Positions 18,684 through 28,405 of a DNA stretch of 64,000 bases are shown here, piece after piece. Each line of letters opens with the position of its first letter. The first letter of the stretch is position 1. The DNA lies in assembly GCF_001402875.1 (NCBI RefSeq), contig NZ_CP012946.1, forward strand, positions 2,768,001 through 2,832,000, in the 5' to 3' direction. The notes below the pieces were generated by a model. It did no database searches. It was not told where the DNA came from and was given only the letters and a program-made list of their open reading frames with translations. The position numbers and the translations under genes were made by a program. Origin of the DNA: Blastochloris viridis (GTDB lineage: Bacteria > Pseudomonadota > Alphaproteobacteria > Rhizobiales > Xanthobacteraceae).

Positions 18684-19880
18684 ATGCAGACGCCCGCGCC
18701 CCTTCTCGACGAACTTCACCCCGAAACCCGGCTTGTCCACGGCGGAGCCCTGCGCTCGCAGTTCGGCGAGACCTCGGAGACGCTGTTCCTGACCCAGGGC
18801 TTTGTCTACGACCGCGCCGAGACCGCCGAGGCGCGGTTCAAGAACGAGGACCCCGGCTTCCAGTACACCCGCTACGGCAATCCCACCGTGGCGATGTTCG
18901 AGAGCCGGCTGGCGGAATTCGAGGGCGCGGAGCTGTGCTGCGCCACCGCCACCGGCATGGCTGCCGTGCACGGCGCGTTGGTGGGCCTGCTCGCCGCTGG
19001 CGACCATGTGGTGGCACCACGGCTGATGTTCGGCGCCTGCCGCTGGATCATCGAGGATTTCCTGCCCCGGTTCGGCGTGGCCTCCACCCTGGTCGACGGC
19101 ACCGACCTTGACCAGTGGCGCGCCGCGATGCGGCCCAACACCAAGGTGCTGTTCCTGGAGAGCCCGGCCAACCCGACGCTGGTGGTGATGGACATCGCCG
19201 CCATCGCCGAGATCGCGCACGATGCCGGCGCCTATCTGGTGATCGACAACGTGTTCGCCACGCCGGTCTTCCAGAAGCCGCTCACGCTCGGCGCCGACGT
19301 GGTGGTGTATTCCGCCACCAAGCATATCGACGGCCAGGGCCGCTGCATGGGCGGCGCCATCCTCGGCGCGCGCAAGCTGCTGGAGGAAAAAATCCAGCCG
19401 TTCCTGCGCATGAGCGGGCCGACGCTGTCGCCGTTCAACGCCTGGGTGCTGTTGAAGAGCCTGGAGACGCTGCCGCTGCGGGTCGAGCGCCAGACGGCGA
19501 ACGCCGCCAAGGTCGCCGACGCCCTGGCGCTGCTGCCGGGCGTGAAGCGGGTGCTGTTTCCGGGCCGCGCCGACCATCCGCAGGCCGAACTGGTCGCCCG
19601 GCAGATGCTGGGGCCATCGAACATGGTGGCGTTCGAGGTCGAAGGCGGCAAGGCCGGTGCGTTCGCCTTCCTAAACGCCCTGCAACTGATCTGCATCTCC
19701 AACAATCTCGGCGATGCCAAGAGCCTGATCACCCACCCGACCACCACCACCCACTCGCGGCTCACGCCGGAGGAGCGCGCCGCGCTCGGCATCGCCGACG
19801 GCATGCTCCGGCTGTCGGTCGGCCTCGAGCACGCAGGCGATCTGATTGCCGATCTGACGCGGGCGGCCGGGGTGCTGTGA
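18684..19880 (+). CDS. metZ: O-succinylhomoserine sulfhydrylase MetZ
   Basis: This 398-residue PLP enzyme of the Cys/Met metabolism family makes homocysteine directly from O-succinylhomoserine and sulfide, the methionine route used by Rhizobiales. The PLP lysine is K213 in YSATKHIDGQGR; other family blocks are RYGNPTVAMFE, ATATGMAAVH, LESPANPTL and the C-terminal LSVGLEHAGDLIADL. The SATKHIDGQGRCMGG block is more like MetZ than cystathionine gamma-synthase. The start is ATG 18684. I looked for a SAM riboswitch in the roughly 85 bp between the hairpin and the start and could not recognise one. Confidence 0.93.
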   Translation: MQTPAPLLDELHPETRLVHGGALRSQFGETSETLFLTQGFVYDRAETAEARFKNEDPGFQYTRYGNPTVAMFESRLAEFEGAELCCATATGMAAVHGALVGLLAAGDHVVAPRLMFGACRWIIEDFLPRFGVASTLVDGTDLDQWRAAMRPNTKVLFLESPANPTLVVMDIAAIAEIAHDAGAYLVIDNVFATPVFQKPLTLGADVVVYSATKHIDGQGRCMGGAILGARKLLEEKIQPFLRMSGPTLSPFNAWVLLKSLETLPLRVERQTANAAKVADALALLPGVKRVLFPGRADHPQAELVARQMLGPSNMVAFEVEGGKAGAFAFLNALQLICISNNLGDAKSLITHPTTTTHSRLTPEERAALGIADGMLRLSVGLEHAGDLIADLTRAAGVL

Positions 19881-19887
19881 TGGCATT

Positions 19888-20196
19888 GTCGCCCCAGGCA
19901 AGCGGCGCGATGCGCAGCATCCGCCGCGCGACCCGGGACCGTCCGAACATGATGTCCTTTTCTGCTCACGATCCCGGCTCGCGCGCCTTCGGCGCTTGGC
20001 CGGGATGACGACGGTCCGACGACCGAGATGAATGTCGTCCCGGGCGAGCGTCAGCGAGACCCGGGACCGTTCTCAACAAAAGCCTCCTCTTCCGGACGAC
20101 GATCCCGGGTCTCGGCTAGCGCCTCGCCCGGGATGACAAGACACGGAAGCGCGACGATCCCGGCTCGCGCGCCTTCGCGGCTTGGCCGAGATGACG
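19888..20196. repeat. Array of GC-rich REP-like palindromes
   Basis: This stretch fills the gap between metZ and tex. It holds four related units around 19888-19941, 19970-20009, 20035-20069 with 20101-20137, and 20156-20196. The repeated core is GATCCCGG...GCGC or GTCTCG...CCGGGATGAC, in both orientations, as in the pair at 1687-1798. No gene is present. The elements may stop transcription between the convergent metZ and tex genes. Confidence 0.6.
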
Positions 20197-20204
20197 AGGC
20201 TATT

Positions 20205-22553
20205 TCACCGCGTCCGCTTGCCGGCGTCGCGCTGGGCCGCCGCGCGGGCCATCGCCTCGGCCAGCGCGCCGCCGCCCGAGGATGGCGCCTCCTGGCGCTG
20301 GTCGCGGCGCGGGCGCTGCCCGGCCGGCGCCGGCCGGCCGCCGCCGGCGGCGGGCGAACTCGCCGCATCGGGCAGCGGATCGTCCAGCCGCATGGTCAGC
20401 GAGACGCGCTTCCGGGCAAGGTCGCACGACAGCACCTTCACCTTCACCACGTCGCCGGGCTTGGCGATGGTCGAGGGGTCCTTGACGAAGGTCTTCGACA
20501 TCGCCGAGACGTGCACCAAGCCGTCCTGATGGACGCCGATGTCGACGAAGGCGCCGAACGCGGCGACGTTGGTCACCGTGCCTTCCAGGATCATGCCGGG
20601 CTTCAAGTCCGACAGCTTCTCGACGCCCTCCTGGAAGGTGGCGGTCTTGAACGAGGGCCGCGGGTCGCGGCCGGGCTTTTCCAGTTCGCGCAGGATATCG
20701 GACACCGTCGGCACGCCGAAGCGATCGTCGGCGAACGCCTGGGGCTTCAGCCCGCGCAGCGTGATCTCGTCGCCGATCAGCGCCTTCGCCGGCTTGCCGG
20801 TGGCTTTCAGGATGCGGCGCACCACGTCATAGGCTTCAGGATGAACGCCGGAGGCGTCGAGCGGGTCCTCGCCGTCGCGGATGCGCAGGAAGCCGGCGCA
20901 CTGCTCGAACGCCTTGGGGCCAAGCCGCGGGACCTCGCGCAGCTTCGTCCGTGAGGTGAAGGCGCCGTTGGAGTCGCGATAGACCACGATGTTGCGGGCC
21001 AGCGACTCGGTGAGGCCGGACACCCGCGCCAGCAGCGGCACCGAGGCGGTGTTGAGGTCGACGCCGACGCCGTTGACGCAATCCTCCACCACCGCGTCGA
21101 GCGAGCGGGCGAGTTGGTGGGCGTCGACGTCGTGCTGATACTGGCCGACGCCGATCGACTTGGGGTCGATCTTGACGAGTTCGGCCAGCGGATCCTGCAG
21201 GCGGCGGGCGATCGACACCGCGCCGCGCAGGGTGACGTCGAGCTCCGGCAGCTCCTGCGAGGCGTAGGCCGAGGCCGAATAGACCGAGGCGCCCGCCTCC
21301 GACACCACCGCCTTGATGAGCTGAAGATCGGGCTTGAGCTTGATCAGGTCGGCCGCGAGCTTCTCGGTCTCGCGCGAGGCGGTGCCGTTGCCGATGGCGA
21401 CCAGCTCGACCTTGTGCTTCTTCACCAAGGCCGCCAGCACCGCCAGCGCCTCGTCCCAGCGCCGCTGCGGCTCGTGCGGGTAGATGGTGGCGGTGTCGAC
21501 CACCTTGCCGGTCGCATCGACCACCGCGACCTTGACGCCGGTGCGGTAGCCGGGATCGAGCCCGAGCGTCGCGCGCTGTCCGGCCGGGGCGGCGAGCAGG
21601 AGCGCGCGCAGGTTGGCGGCGAACACCCGCGCCGCCTCGGCCTCCGCCATCTCACGCAGGCGCATCCTGAGATCGACCGCAAGCTGGTGCTGCAACCGGG
21701 TGCGCCAGGCAAAGCGCACGGTGTCGATGAGCCAGCGATCGCCCGGGCGGCCGCGGTCGGAAATGTCGAAGCGGGCGGCGATGCGCCGCTCATAGTCGCT
21801 CGGCCCCTTGACGTCGGCCTCGGCCGGCGGCTCCGGAACGATCGAGACGTCGAGGATCTCCTCCTTCTCGCCGCGGAACATCGCCAGGATGCGGTGCGCC
21901 GGCAGCTTGGGCAGCGGGTCGGCGACGTCGAAATAGTCGGAATACTTGACACCCTCGGTGGCCTTGCCGTCGCGCACCTTGGCGATGAGGCGGCCGCGCC
22001 CCCACATCTCCTCGCGCAAGCTGCCCACCAGATCCGCCGTCTCGCTGAAGCGCTCGACCAGGATGGCGCGGGCGCCTTCCAGCGCCGCCGCCGCATCGGC
22101 CACCTTCCTGTCGGCATCGACGAACGGCGCGGCCTGGGCGGCGGGGTCGCGGTCGGGGTGGGCAAGCAGCAGCTCGGCGAGCGGCTCCAGCCCGGCCTCG
22201 CGGGCGATCTGGGCCTTGGTGCGGCGCTTGGGCCGATACGGCAGATAGAGGTCTTCCAGCGTCGCCTTGGTGTCGGCGGCCTGGATCGCCGCCTCCAGCT
22301 CGGGCGTCAGCTTGTCCTGGGAGCGGATCTCGGTCAGCACCGCCTCGCGCCGGGCGTCGAGCTCGCGCAGGTAGGTCAGCCGCTCCTCCAGCGTGCGCAG
22401 CTGGGCGTCGTCGAGGCCGCCGGTCGCCTCCTTGCGGTAGCGGGCAACGAACGGCACGGTCGAGCCGCCGTCGAGCAGCCCGACCGCGGCCTCGACCTGT
22501 TGGGGGCGGACGGCGAGTTCGGCGGCGATGCGGGCGGTGATGGTTGCGGGCAT
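20205..22553 (-). CDS. tex: Tex family transcription accessory protein
   Basis: This 782-residue protein has the full Tex layout: an N-terminal helix-turn-helix region ([28 protein letters not shown]), the central YqgF/RNase H-like domain ([17 protein letters not shown]), tandem helix-hairpin-helix motifs, and a C-terminal S1 RNA-binding domain ([22 protein letters not shown]... about residues 640-715). Tex binds nucleic acids and affects transcription in many bacteria; it is cytoplasmic. The tail after the S1 domain is Ala/Arg/Gly-rich and probably disordered. The ATG at 22553 gives [13 protein letters not shown], a normal family start. Confidence 0.93.
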   Translation of the reverse strand: MPATITARIAAELAVRPQQVEAAVGLLDGGSTVPFVARYRKEATGGLDDAQLRTLEERLTYLRELDARREAVLTEIRSQDKLTPELEAAIQAADTKATLEDLYLPYRPKRRTKAQIAREAGLEPLAELLLAHPDRDPAAQAAPFVDADRKVADAAAALEGARAILVERFSETADLVGSLREEMWGRGRLIAKVRDGKATEGVKYSDYFDVADPLPKLPAHRILAMFRGEKEEILDVSIVPEPPAEADVKGPSDYERRIAARFDISDRGRPGDRWLIDTVRFAWRTRLQHQLAVDLRMRLREMAEAEAARVFAANLRALLLAAPAGQRATLGLDPGYRTGVKVAVVDATGKVVDTATIYPHEPQRRWDEALAVLAALVKKHKVELVAIGNGTASRETEKLAADLIKLKPDLQLIKAVVSEAGASVYSASAYASQELPELDVTLRGAVSIARRLQDPLAELVKIDPKSIGVGQYQHDVDAHQLARSLDAVVEDCVNGVGVDLNTASVPLLARVSGLTESLARNIVVYRDSNGAFTSRTKLREVPRLGPKAFEQCAGFLRIRDGEDPLDASGVHPEAYDVVRRILKATGKPAKALIGDEITLRGLKPQAFADDRFGVPTVSDILRELEKPGRDPRPSFKTATFQEGVEKLSDLKPGMILEGTVTNVAAFGAFVDIGVHQDGLVHVSAMSKTFVKDPSTIAKPGDVVKVKVLSCDLARKRVSLTMRLDDPLPDAASSPAAGGGRPAPAGQRPRRDQRQEAPSSGGGALAEAMARAAAQRDAGKRTR

Positions 22554-22934
22554 TTCGGCTCCGATCCTTCAGCCAAGGGCGGCCTGGCGCGAGCGCCCGC
22601 CCGTCCGATCGGGCGGGCGCTCTAAGCCTTTGAGTTATCGCATTCTCTTTCGTAAAACCGGTACCGGCTTTTGCGGAGAATGCTCTAGTCGATTCGTGTC
22701 ACGGACGAGAGGCGGTGAGCGGCCACCATCCACAGCGGTCACCCTGCCCTCGCATCGCTGACCATGGCCGGCCATTGTGGCGGGTCATTGGGCGGGTGCT
22801 GTGCTGGTAGCGCAGACCGGGCGGCGATGCACAGCCGATCTGTCGAGAACCCGGCGCAGGGCGGTCGTCGCAAGCGGCAAAGCCGGGCTATGGTGCGGGA
22901 ATCGTTGGCTTGCGGTCGGCGGAGGGAGACTGTC
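22554..22934. other. Non-coding gap with repeat (381 bp)
   Basis: This divergent region between tex and the oxidoreductase gene contains the 63-bp palindromic repeat (22622-22684). An in-frame upstream extension of the oxidoreductase frame from 22764 exists but reads as non-homologous, so I treat it as untranslated. I see nothing else. Confidence 0.5.
22622..22684. repeat. 63-bp palindromic repeat, copy 1
   Basis: It starts CTAAGCCTTTGA and ends GCGGAGAATGCT. Inner arms GCATTCTC...CGTAAAA and TTTTGCGGAGAATGC pair as an imperfect hairpin. Copy 2 at 60019-60081 matches at 56 of 63 positions by eye, and most changes fall in the loop. Confidence 0.7.
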
Positions 22935-24179
22935 GTGCGTGTGGATGTGGCGGTGCTGGGGGCGGGAATCGTCGGGTCGTCGGTGGCGGCCCATCTGGCG
23001 ATGCGCGGCGTCAGGACGGCGCTGATCGACCGGCGGGAGCCCGGCCGGGAGACCTCGTTCGGCAATGCCGGGCTGATCGAGCCGTCGGGCGTGGTGCCGC
23101 TTGGCTTCCCGCGCGACCCGGCGGTGCTGGTCAAGGCGGTGCTCGGCACGCTGCCGCAGGTCAATCTCCACCTGTCCGCCCTGCCCGCGCTGGCGCCGTT
23201 CCTGTGGCGCTACTGGCGACAATCGTCCCAGGCTGGGCGGCGGCGCTCGGCGGCGGCGCTGTTTCCGCTGTTGTCGCGGGCGGTGGCGGCCCACCGCGAA
23301 CTGCTGGACAAGGCCGGCGCCGGCCACCTGCTGCACCCGACCGGGTTCTACCGGCTCTACCGCTCGCCGAGGACCTTCGAGCACCATTTCGCCTTCGAGA
23401 GCCAGGTCGAGGCCAGCTACGGCTTCAGCTACCAGATCATGTCGCCCGACGAGGTGGCGGCGCGCGAGCCGGCGATCCGGCCGGTCTACCACAAGGCGGT
23501 GTGGTGGAAGGACTCGGTGGCGGTGCGCTCCCCCGGCGAGGCGGTGACCGCGATCGCCGGCCTTGCCGCCCGCCAAGGCGCGGCGCTGCTGCGCGGCGAC
23601 GCCCGCACCCTCAGCCGCAGCGGCGGCGGCTTCCGGGTCGAGACCGCCGAGGGCGAGGTCGAGGCCGACACCGTGGTGGTGGCGCTGGGGCCGTGGTCGA
23701 CCGACCTCACCGAGCAATTCGGGCTGAGGCTGCCGTTCGCGGTCAAGCGCGGCTACCACATGCATTTCGAGCCCGGCGGCGGCGCGATGCTGACCACCCC
23801 GCTGGTCGACATCGACGGCGGCTATTTCCTGGCGCCGATGCCGCGGGGCCTGCGCCTCACCACCGGCGTCGAGTTCGCCCGCCGCGACGCTCCGCCGACC
23901 CCGGTGCAGATCGCGCGCACCCGGCCGATGGCCAGCGAACTGGTGCCGCTCGGCGCCGCGCTCGACCCCGAGCCGTGGCTGGGCCGGCGGCCGTGCCTGC
24001 CCGACTCGCTGCCGGTCATCGGACGCCTCAAGCGGGCGGAGAACGTGGTGCTCGCGTTCGGCCACCAGCACCTCGGCCTGACCATGGGGCCGATCACCGG
24101 GCGGCTGGTCGCCGACATCATCACCGGGGCGGCGCCGGTGGTCGACCCCGAGCCCTACCGTCCCGAGCGGTTCGCGTAA
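22935..24179 (+). CDS. FAD-dependent D-amino-acid dehydrogenase-like oxidoreductase
   Basis: This protein of 414 residues opens with the dinucleotide-binding fingerprint VAVLGAGIVGSSVAAHLAMRG and has the DAO/DadA-family layout, including ETSFGNAGLIEPS and the C-terminal RRPCLPDSLPVIGRL and FGHQHLGLTMGPITGRLVADI. It should oxidise a D-amino acid or related amine to a keto acid and pass electrons to the respiratory chain; the substrate is unproven. GTG 22935 has GGAGGGA at 22921-22927 and begins exactly at the Rossmann strand, so it is preferred to the upstream ATG at 22764. Confidence 0.87.
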   Translation: MRVDVAVLGAGIVGSSVAAHLAMRGVRTALIDRREPGRETSFGNAGLIEPSGVVPLGFPRDPAVLVKAVLGTLPQVNLHLSALPALAPFLWRYWRQSSQAGRRRSAAALFPLLSRAVAAHRELLDKAGAGHLLHPTGFYRLYRSPRTFEHHFAFESQVEASYGFSYQIMSPDEVAAREPAIRPVYHKAVWWKDSVAVRSPGEAVTAIAGLAARQGAALLRGDARTLSRSGGGFRVETAEGEVEADTVVVALGPWSTDLTEQFGLRLPFAVKRGYHMHFEPGGGAMLTTPLVDIDGGYFLAPMPRGLRLTTGVEFARRDAPPTPVQIARTRPMASELVPLGAALDPEPWLGRRPCLPDSLPVIGRLKRAENVVLAFGHQHLGLTMGPITGRLVADIITGAAPVVDPEPYRPERFA

Positions 24180-24459
24180 TATGCGCGACGCTGAGGAATG
24201 CCCTCCGCCCATCGATGGCGGCGCCGGGAAGACGCTCAGGCCAAAGTGACTTACGTGATTGTTTCGTTTACCATAGCCGTTAACCACACATCTGCGTTTT
24301 TGACAAAGCATAAACCATGAAATCGCATCGTAACTGAATGCAGACTTCATTAATACACTTGGCCAATTGAATTAACCACACGGTTGCGGGTGGTGGCTAT
24401 CGTTTCGACGCGGGCTGAGAACGCCCGACGAGTTCGGCGACATTGTATCGAGTACGTCG

Positions 24460-25284
24460 ATGACGAGAACAGCATGGATATGTTGCGCGCTGGTGCTGGC
24501 CAGCGGCGCGCCGGCATGGGCCCAGCCCGGCTTCGCCGGACCGGCGGTGATCTACGCCCCTGAAACAGCGGCGCAACGCGCCGGTCCGGCGGGGGCACGC
24601 TGGCGCGCGGGCATGGCCGCCGTCTACCAGCCCGACTTCGCGCCAGGTGTGGTGCCGGTGGCGTCGCGGCAGGACGATGGCGATTTCGGCGGCGGCTTCA
24701 TCGAGTTCCTGTTCACCGGCCGCGGCAACCCGGCACCGCTGCCGCGCCCGGACTACACCCGGCCGTGGACGCCGCAGCCCTCGCGGCCGGAGCGGCAGTC
24801 CTACAGCCGCACCGCGGCGGTGGAGCGCGACTATGGTTTCGACCCGCGCTATGAACGCCAGTGGGTCGAGTACGATGGCTCGCACGCGCCCGGCACGGTG
24901 GTGATCGACACCTCCAACCGCTTCCTGTTCCTGGTGCAATCGGACGGCAGGGCGATCCGCTACGGCGTCGGCGTCGGCCGGCCCGGATTTGCCTGGAACG
25001 GCATCAAGGAAATCACCGCCAAGCGCGAATGGCCGGACTGGCGGCCGCCGCCGGAGATGCTGCGTCGGCGGCCCGATTTGCCGAGCTACATGGCCGGCGG
25101 CCCGGCCAACCCGCTCGGCGCCCGCGCGATGTATCTTGGCTCGACGATGTACCGCATTCACGGCTCCAACGAGCCGGAGACCATCGGCCACGCGGTATCG
25201 TCGGGCTGCATCCGCATGCGCAACGAGGACGTCATCGACCTTTACGAACGCGTCAAGGTCGGAACCAGGGTGGTGGTGCTTTAA
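24460..25284 (+). CDS. L,D-transpeptidase (ErfK/YbiS family)
   Basis: A 274-residue secreted protein with the signal peptide MTRTAWICCALVLASGAPAWA. The C-terminal YkuD domain shows the catalytic signature as HGSNEPETIGHAVSSGCIRMRN, with the nucleophilic Cys and His. The domain begins near VVIDTSNRFLFLVQSDGRAIRYGVGVG. It forms 3-3 peptidoglycan crosslinks or attaches proteins to peptidoglycan in the periplasm. The AT-rich upstream region has two copies of TTAACCACAC (24280-24289 and 24372-24381), similar to CtrA half-sites. A strong terminator follows. Confidence 0.93.
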   Translation: MTRTAWICCALVLASGAPAWAQPGFAGPAVIYAPETAAQRAGPAGARWRAGMAAVYQPDFAPGVVPVASRQDDGDFGGGFIEFLFTGRGNPAPLPRPDYTRPWTPQPSRPERQSYSRTAAVERDYGFDPRYERQWVEYDGSHAPGTVVIDTSNRFLFLVQSDGRAIRYGVGVGRPGFAWNGIKEITAKREWPDWRPPPEMLRRRPDLPSYMAGGPANPLGARAMYLGSTMYRIHGSNEPETIGHAVSSGCIRMRNEDVIDLYERVKVGTRVVVL

Positions 25285-25345
25285 ACCGAGCCGATGGCGC
25301 GGCGCTGGTGGCGACGCTCGTCTCGCCAGAACGACCCAGAAATTG

Positions 25346-25379
25346 CCGGGCCCGCCGCATTCCCTTGCGGCGGGCCCGG
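25346..25379. terminator. Bidirectional terminator hairpin
   Basis: A perfect 14-bp stem, CCGGGCCCGCCGCA (25346-25359) and TGCGGCGGGCCCGG (25366-25379), with a 6-nt loop lies between the convergent L,D-transpeptidase and DUF2076 genes. Confidence 0.65.
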
Positions 25380-25461
25380 TCGTCATGAGGCTGTTCCCAC
25401 GGAGGATAGGACGGCGCCTCAAACGTAATCCTTATTCCGACGGCGGACGCCGCCGGATCGA

Positions 25462-26181
25462 TCAGGCGAAGCCTTCGTCGTCGAAGCCCCCGCCGAAATC
25501 GTCGCCGCCATCGCCGCCATCATCGTACGACGCGCTCTGCCAGCTGTCATCAGCCGCGGCGGGATCCTGACTGGCGGTGTCCTTGGCCGCTTCGTCCTTG
25601 CCGGCCTCGCTGGCGCCAGCGCCCTCGGCGAGCTTGGCCGCCTGACCGCCGGAAAACGCGCTGCTGACCGCGTTGGCGATCATCATGCCGCCGGCGACGC
25701 CGAGCGCCGTCGTCATCGCAGTGCCGAGAAAGCCGCTGCCGCCACCGCCGCCAAACCGCGACTGCATCGGCCCGCCCTGCTGGGGCTGCTGACCCCACGG
25801 GCCGGCCGCCTGCGGGCCAGCCTGCGGCACCGAACCGCGGCCGAACTGGCCGCCCGGCGCCTGGGCATTGGCGTAGTCGGCGCGCGGCTGCGGCGCCGGC
25901 TGCGAGCCGCCGCCGAATAGGCTCGACAGGAAGCCGCCCGACTGCTGCGGCCGACGCGACAGCTCCTCGACCTCGGCCTTCAGCTGCTCGACCTGCTGGC
26001 TGAGGTTGGCGAGCGCCTGCTCCTGGACATAGATCGCCTGGGCCATGACATAGGGCGCATAAGGCTGGGTGCGCAGGCGCTCGGCGATGAACCGCTCGGC
26101 ATCGGGATCGCGGGGCTGGTTCTCAGCCTGCGAGAGGCGGTCAAAAATCCCAGCGATGACGCTCTTTTCCTCGGGCGACAT
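25462..26181 (-). CDS. DUF2076 family protein
   Basis: A protein of 239 residues. Residues 1-75 form the conserved DUF2076 head (SPEEKSVIAGIFDRLSQAE...DPDAERFIAERLRTQPYAPYVMAQAIYVQEQAL) with a coiled-coil-like continuation (ANLSQQVEQLKAEVEELSRR). A Gly/Gln/Pro-rich linker, a hydrophobic Gly-rich stretch (FLGTAMTTALGVAGGMMIANAVSSAF) and an acidic Asp/Gly tail follow. Some databases call the family a periplasmic ligand-binding sensor, but no signal peptide is visible here. The function is unknown. Confidence 0.85.
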   Translation of the reverse strand: MSPEEKSVIAGIFDRLSQAENQPRDPDAERFIAERLRTQPYAPYVMAQAIYVQEQALANLSQQVEQLKAEVEELSRRPQQSGGFLSSLFGGGSQPAPQPRADYANAQAPGGQFGRGSVPQAGPQAAGPWGQQPQQGGPMQSRFGGGGGSGFLGTAMTTALGVAGGMMIANAVSSAFSGGQAAKLAEGAGASEAGKDEAAKDTASQDPAAADDSWQSASYDDGGDGGDDFGGGFDDEGFA

Positions 26182-26351
26182 GGCGACGAAATCCTTTTTC
26201 TTTCGGCCGTATGGCCGGTGCTGCGATGAGATAAGGATCGCTGCGGGTGTTTGCGAGGGGCCCGATTCAACATGACAAAGATTTCACGGTTCCAGCCCCG
26301 GCGACGATAACCTCTTGATTCCAGGCGTAGACTTCGCCGGCCGCGGCGCCG

Positions 26352-27158
26352 TCAGGCGATCGTGCGCCGATAGAGGTGCCAGGTGGCGTGCCCGAGCACC
26401 GGCAGCACCACCGGCAGCAGCAGGAACAGCGGCGCCACCGCGACGGCGAGCAAGCCGGCCACCGCCAGGGCGAACGCGAACATCGGGCCGGGATTGACCT
26501 TGACCGCCTCGATCGAGGTGGCGATGCCGGTGGCGAAATCGACGTCGCGGTCGAGCAGGCAGGGAAACGACATCACGCTGATGGCGAACACCACGAAGGC
26601 GATCAGCGCGCCGAGCGCGTTGCCGGCCACCAGGAACACCAGCCCGCGCGGCGTGGTCAGGATGACGTCGAGAAGGTCGCGCGGCGACACCGTGTGAAGG
26701 CCGAAGGTGAGGGCGTAAAGCAGGGTGGCGAGCTTGACCCAGGCCACCAGCACGAACGTCAGCACGAAGCCGAGCATGACGATCTCGCGCTGGGATTGGC
26801 CGCGGATGGCACCGAGGATGGCCCGCCACGACAGCGGCAGCCCCTGCTCGCGGCGACGGCTGACCTCATACAGCCCGACCGCGACGAACGGCCCGACCAG
26901 CACGAAGCCCGCCGCCAGCGGAAACACCAGGAACACCCAGCCGGACACGAACGCGGCCCAGCACAGCACCAGCCCGGCCGCTGCATAGAGCCCGCCGAAG
27001 AACAGGCCGAATTGCGGCGCTGCCTTGAAGTCGGCAAAGCCGGCGGCGAACGCCGCCTTGATGTCGGCGCCGTCGATGACCAGGACCTGCGGCGAGGCTG
27101 AAACGCGTGTCGTCTTGGTCGAGATTACGCTGCGCGCCGCGTCGATGATGACGGCCAT
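26352..27158 (-). CDS. DUF2189 family membrane protein
   Basis: A product of 268 residues with six transmembrane helices, including LFFGGLYAAAGLVLCWAAF, WVFLVFPLAAGFVLVGPFVAVGLYEVSRR and MFAFALAVAGLLAVAVAPLFLLLPVVLPVLGHATWHLYRR. The GPFVAVGLYEVSRRREQG block and the C-terminal HATWHLYRR are characteristic of DUF2189. The function is unknown. The ATG at 27158 is preceded by GGGAGAG; upstream sequence in the same frame is not conserved-looking. Confidence 0.85.
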   Translation of the reverse strand: MAVIIDAARSVISTKTTRVSASPQVLVIDGADIKAAFAAGFADFKAAPQFGLFFGGLYAAAGLVLCWAAFVSGWVFLVFPLAAGFVLVGPFVAVGLYEVSRRREQGLPLSWRAILGAIRGQSQREIVMLGFVLTFVLVAWVKLATLLYALTFGLHTVSPRDLLDVILTTPRGLVFLVAGNALGALIAFVVFAISVMSFPCLLDRDVDFATGIATSIEAVKVNPGPMFAFALAVAGLLAVAVAPLFLLLPVVLPVLGHATWHLYRRTIA

Positions 27159-27279
27159 ACGGTCTCTCCCGAGATGCGGAACCGCCGGTATCTGGCAGCC
27201 GCTCGAGAGATTGCGTTTTAGTTGCACTTGAAATCAATCAACGTTGCCGTGACCACCCGCGGCCAAACGCCACAAACGA

Positions 27280-27308
27280 AGCGGCGCGCCGGAGGCCGGC
27301 GCGCCGCT
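27280..27308 (-). terminator. Terminator of the TorF porin gene
   Basis: A perfect 13-bp stem, AGCGGCGCGCCGG and CCGGCGCGCCGCT, with a 3-nt loop is followed on the minus strand by TTCGTTTGTGG. It lies 40 bp after the porin stop. Confidence 0.65.
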
Positions 27309-27347
27309 CAAAACCCAGACCGGAAATCCCGATCAGATCGAGTCAGA

Positions 27348-28292
27348 TCACTTCAGGCTGTCGAGGGTCAGATCAACCGACAGCTTGGCGACGAAGGTCG
27401 CGCCGCACCACTTCGACTGGCCAAGGCTGTTGGCGGTGAAGTCGCCGGTGATGCCGTAGCAATCTTCCTTGCTCAGGTCGGTGTCGTGGTAGCGCAGGTC
27501 GAGGGTGAACACCTTGTAGGTGAAGCCGAGACCGACGTTCCAGGTGGTGTAGTCGGCCAGCTCGATGTTGCCGTAGAAGTCATCGGTGCGGCCGAGGTCC
27601 TGGTAGCCGACTTCGCCCGACACGTAGGCGCCGACGCCGTTCGGCAGGGTCGGGAAGACGTACTTGGCAAGACCGGAGTAGTAGATGCCCTCAGCACCGG
27701 TGTTGGTGTAGGAGTCGGTGTAGAAGAGGGTGCCGCCGATGCTGAAGGAATCGGTGACCGCGAGGTTGGCCTTGCCGTAGACTTCGAAGAAGCTGGCGTC
27801 TTCCTTGGCGAGAGTCGGCACGCCGTACTTGTTGATCTCAAGGCTGCAACCCGGAACCGAGCCAAACAGGCCACCGCCGAGATTTTCGTAATTATAGCAC
27901 TCGCCACCCGGATAATAGTAATAGATACCGCCGATATCGAGGGCGAGCTTGCCGAAGGTCGGGCGGATACCGCCGTAGAGGTCGATCTCGGCCGCCGCGC
28001 GGTTGGCGAAGGAGATGCTGGCACCGGCGACGCCGGCGTAGAGCTGGAAGTTCGGCGCGACGTTGAGGCGCGGCTCGAAATAGGCCGCAACCGACGGCTC
28101 GCGGTTCGACTGCGAGATACCGCGGAACATATAGTCGGACGCCAGCGAGGCGCCAAAGGCGATGTCGAAGATCGACGGCGCGGGCGGCGCCTCAACGGTC
28201 TTGCCGTTGGCGCGAAGGTCGGCTGCGTTGGCCGTGCCGGCCGCCAGAAGCACCGCCGCAGCGGCCGTCAGCGTCGTGAAGCTCTTCATCAT
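27348..28292 (-). CDS. TorF family putative porin
   Basis: A 314-residue outer-membrane protein with the signal peptide MMKSFTTLTAAAAVLLAAGTANA. It has the TorF hallmark SDYMFRGISQSN near residue 53, alternating beta-strand segments throughout, and a hydrophobic C-terminal strand (AKLSVDLTLDSLK). Such proteins are beta-barrels of unproven transport role. Codon choice is strongly biased, as in abundant proteins. The upstream gap carries a TGCCTA-N5-TAGGCA palindrome that may be an operator. The second Met (28289) is an equally possible start. Confidence 0.88.
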   Translation of the reverse strand: MMKSFTTLTAAAAVLLAAGTANAADLRANGKTVEAPPAPSIFDIAFGASLASDYMFRGISQSNREPSVAAYFEPRLNVAPNFQLYAGVAGASISFANRAAAEIDLYGGIRPTFGKLALDIGGIYYYYPGGECYNYENLGGGLFGSVPGCSLEINKYGVPTLAKEDASFFEVYGKANLAVTDSFSIGGTLFYTDSYTNTGAEGIYYSGLAKYVFPTLPNGVGAYVSGEVGYQDLGRTDDFYGNIELADYTTWNVGLGFTYKVFTLDLRYHDTDLSKEDCYGITGDFTANSLGQSKWCGATFVAKLSVDLTLDSLK

Positions 28293-28405
28293 CTTCGTCG
28301 TTCCCCTGCTTCATTCACCGGCGAGGCCGCAAGGGCCCCGCCCGATCTGTCGCCGCATTTGTGACAAACTCGACATACGCAAAGGAAGGACAAACAGCGA
28401 GCATC

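Noticed and set aside
22764..22934. Longer N-terminus for the FAD-dependent oxidoreductase from ATG 22764
   Set aside because: The extension does not look like protein of this family and precedes the Rossmann strand. GTG 22935 has a good ribosome site and begins exactly at the fingerprint.
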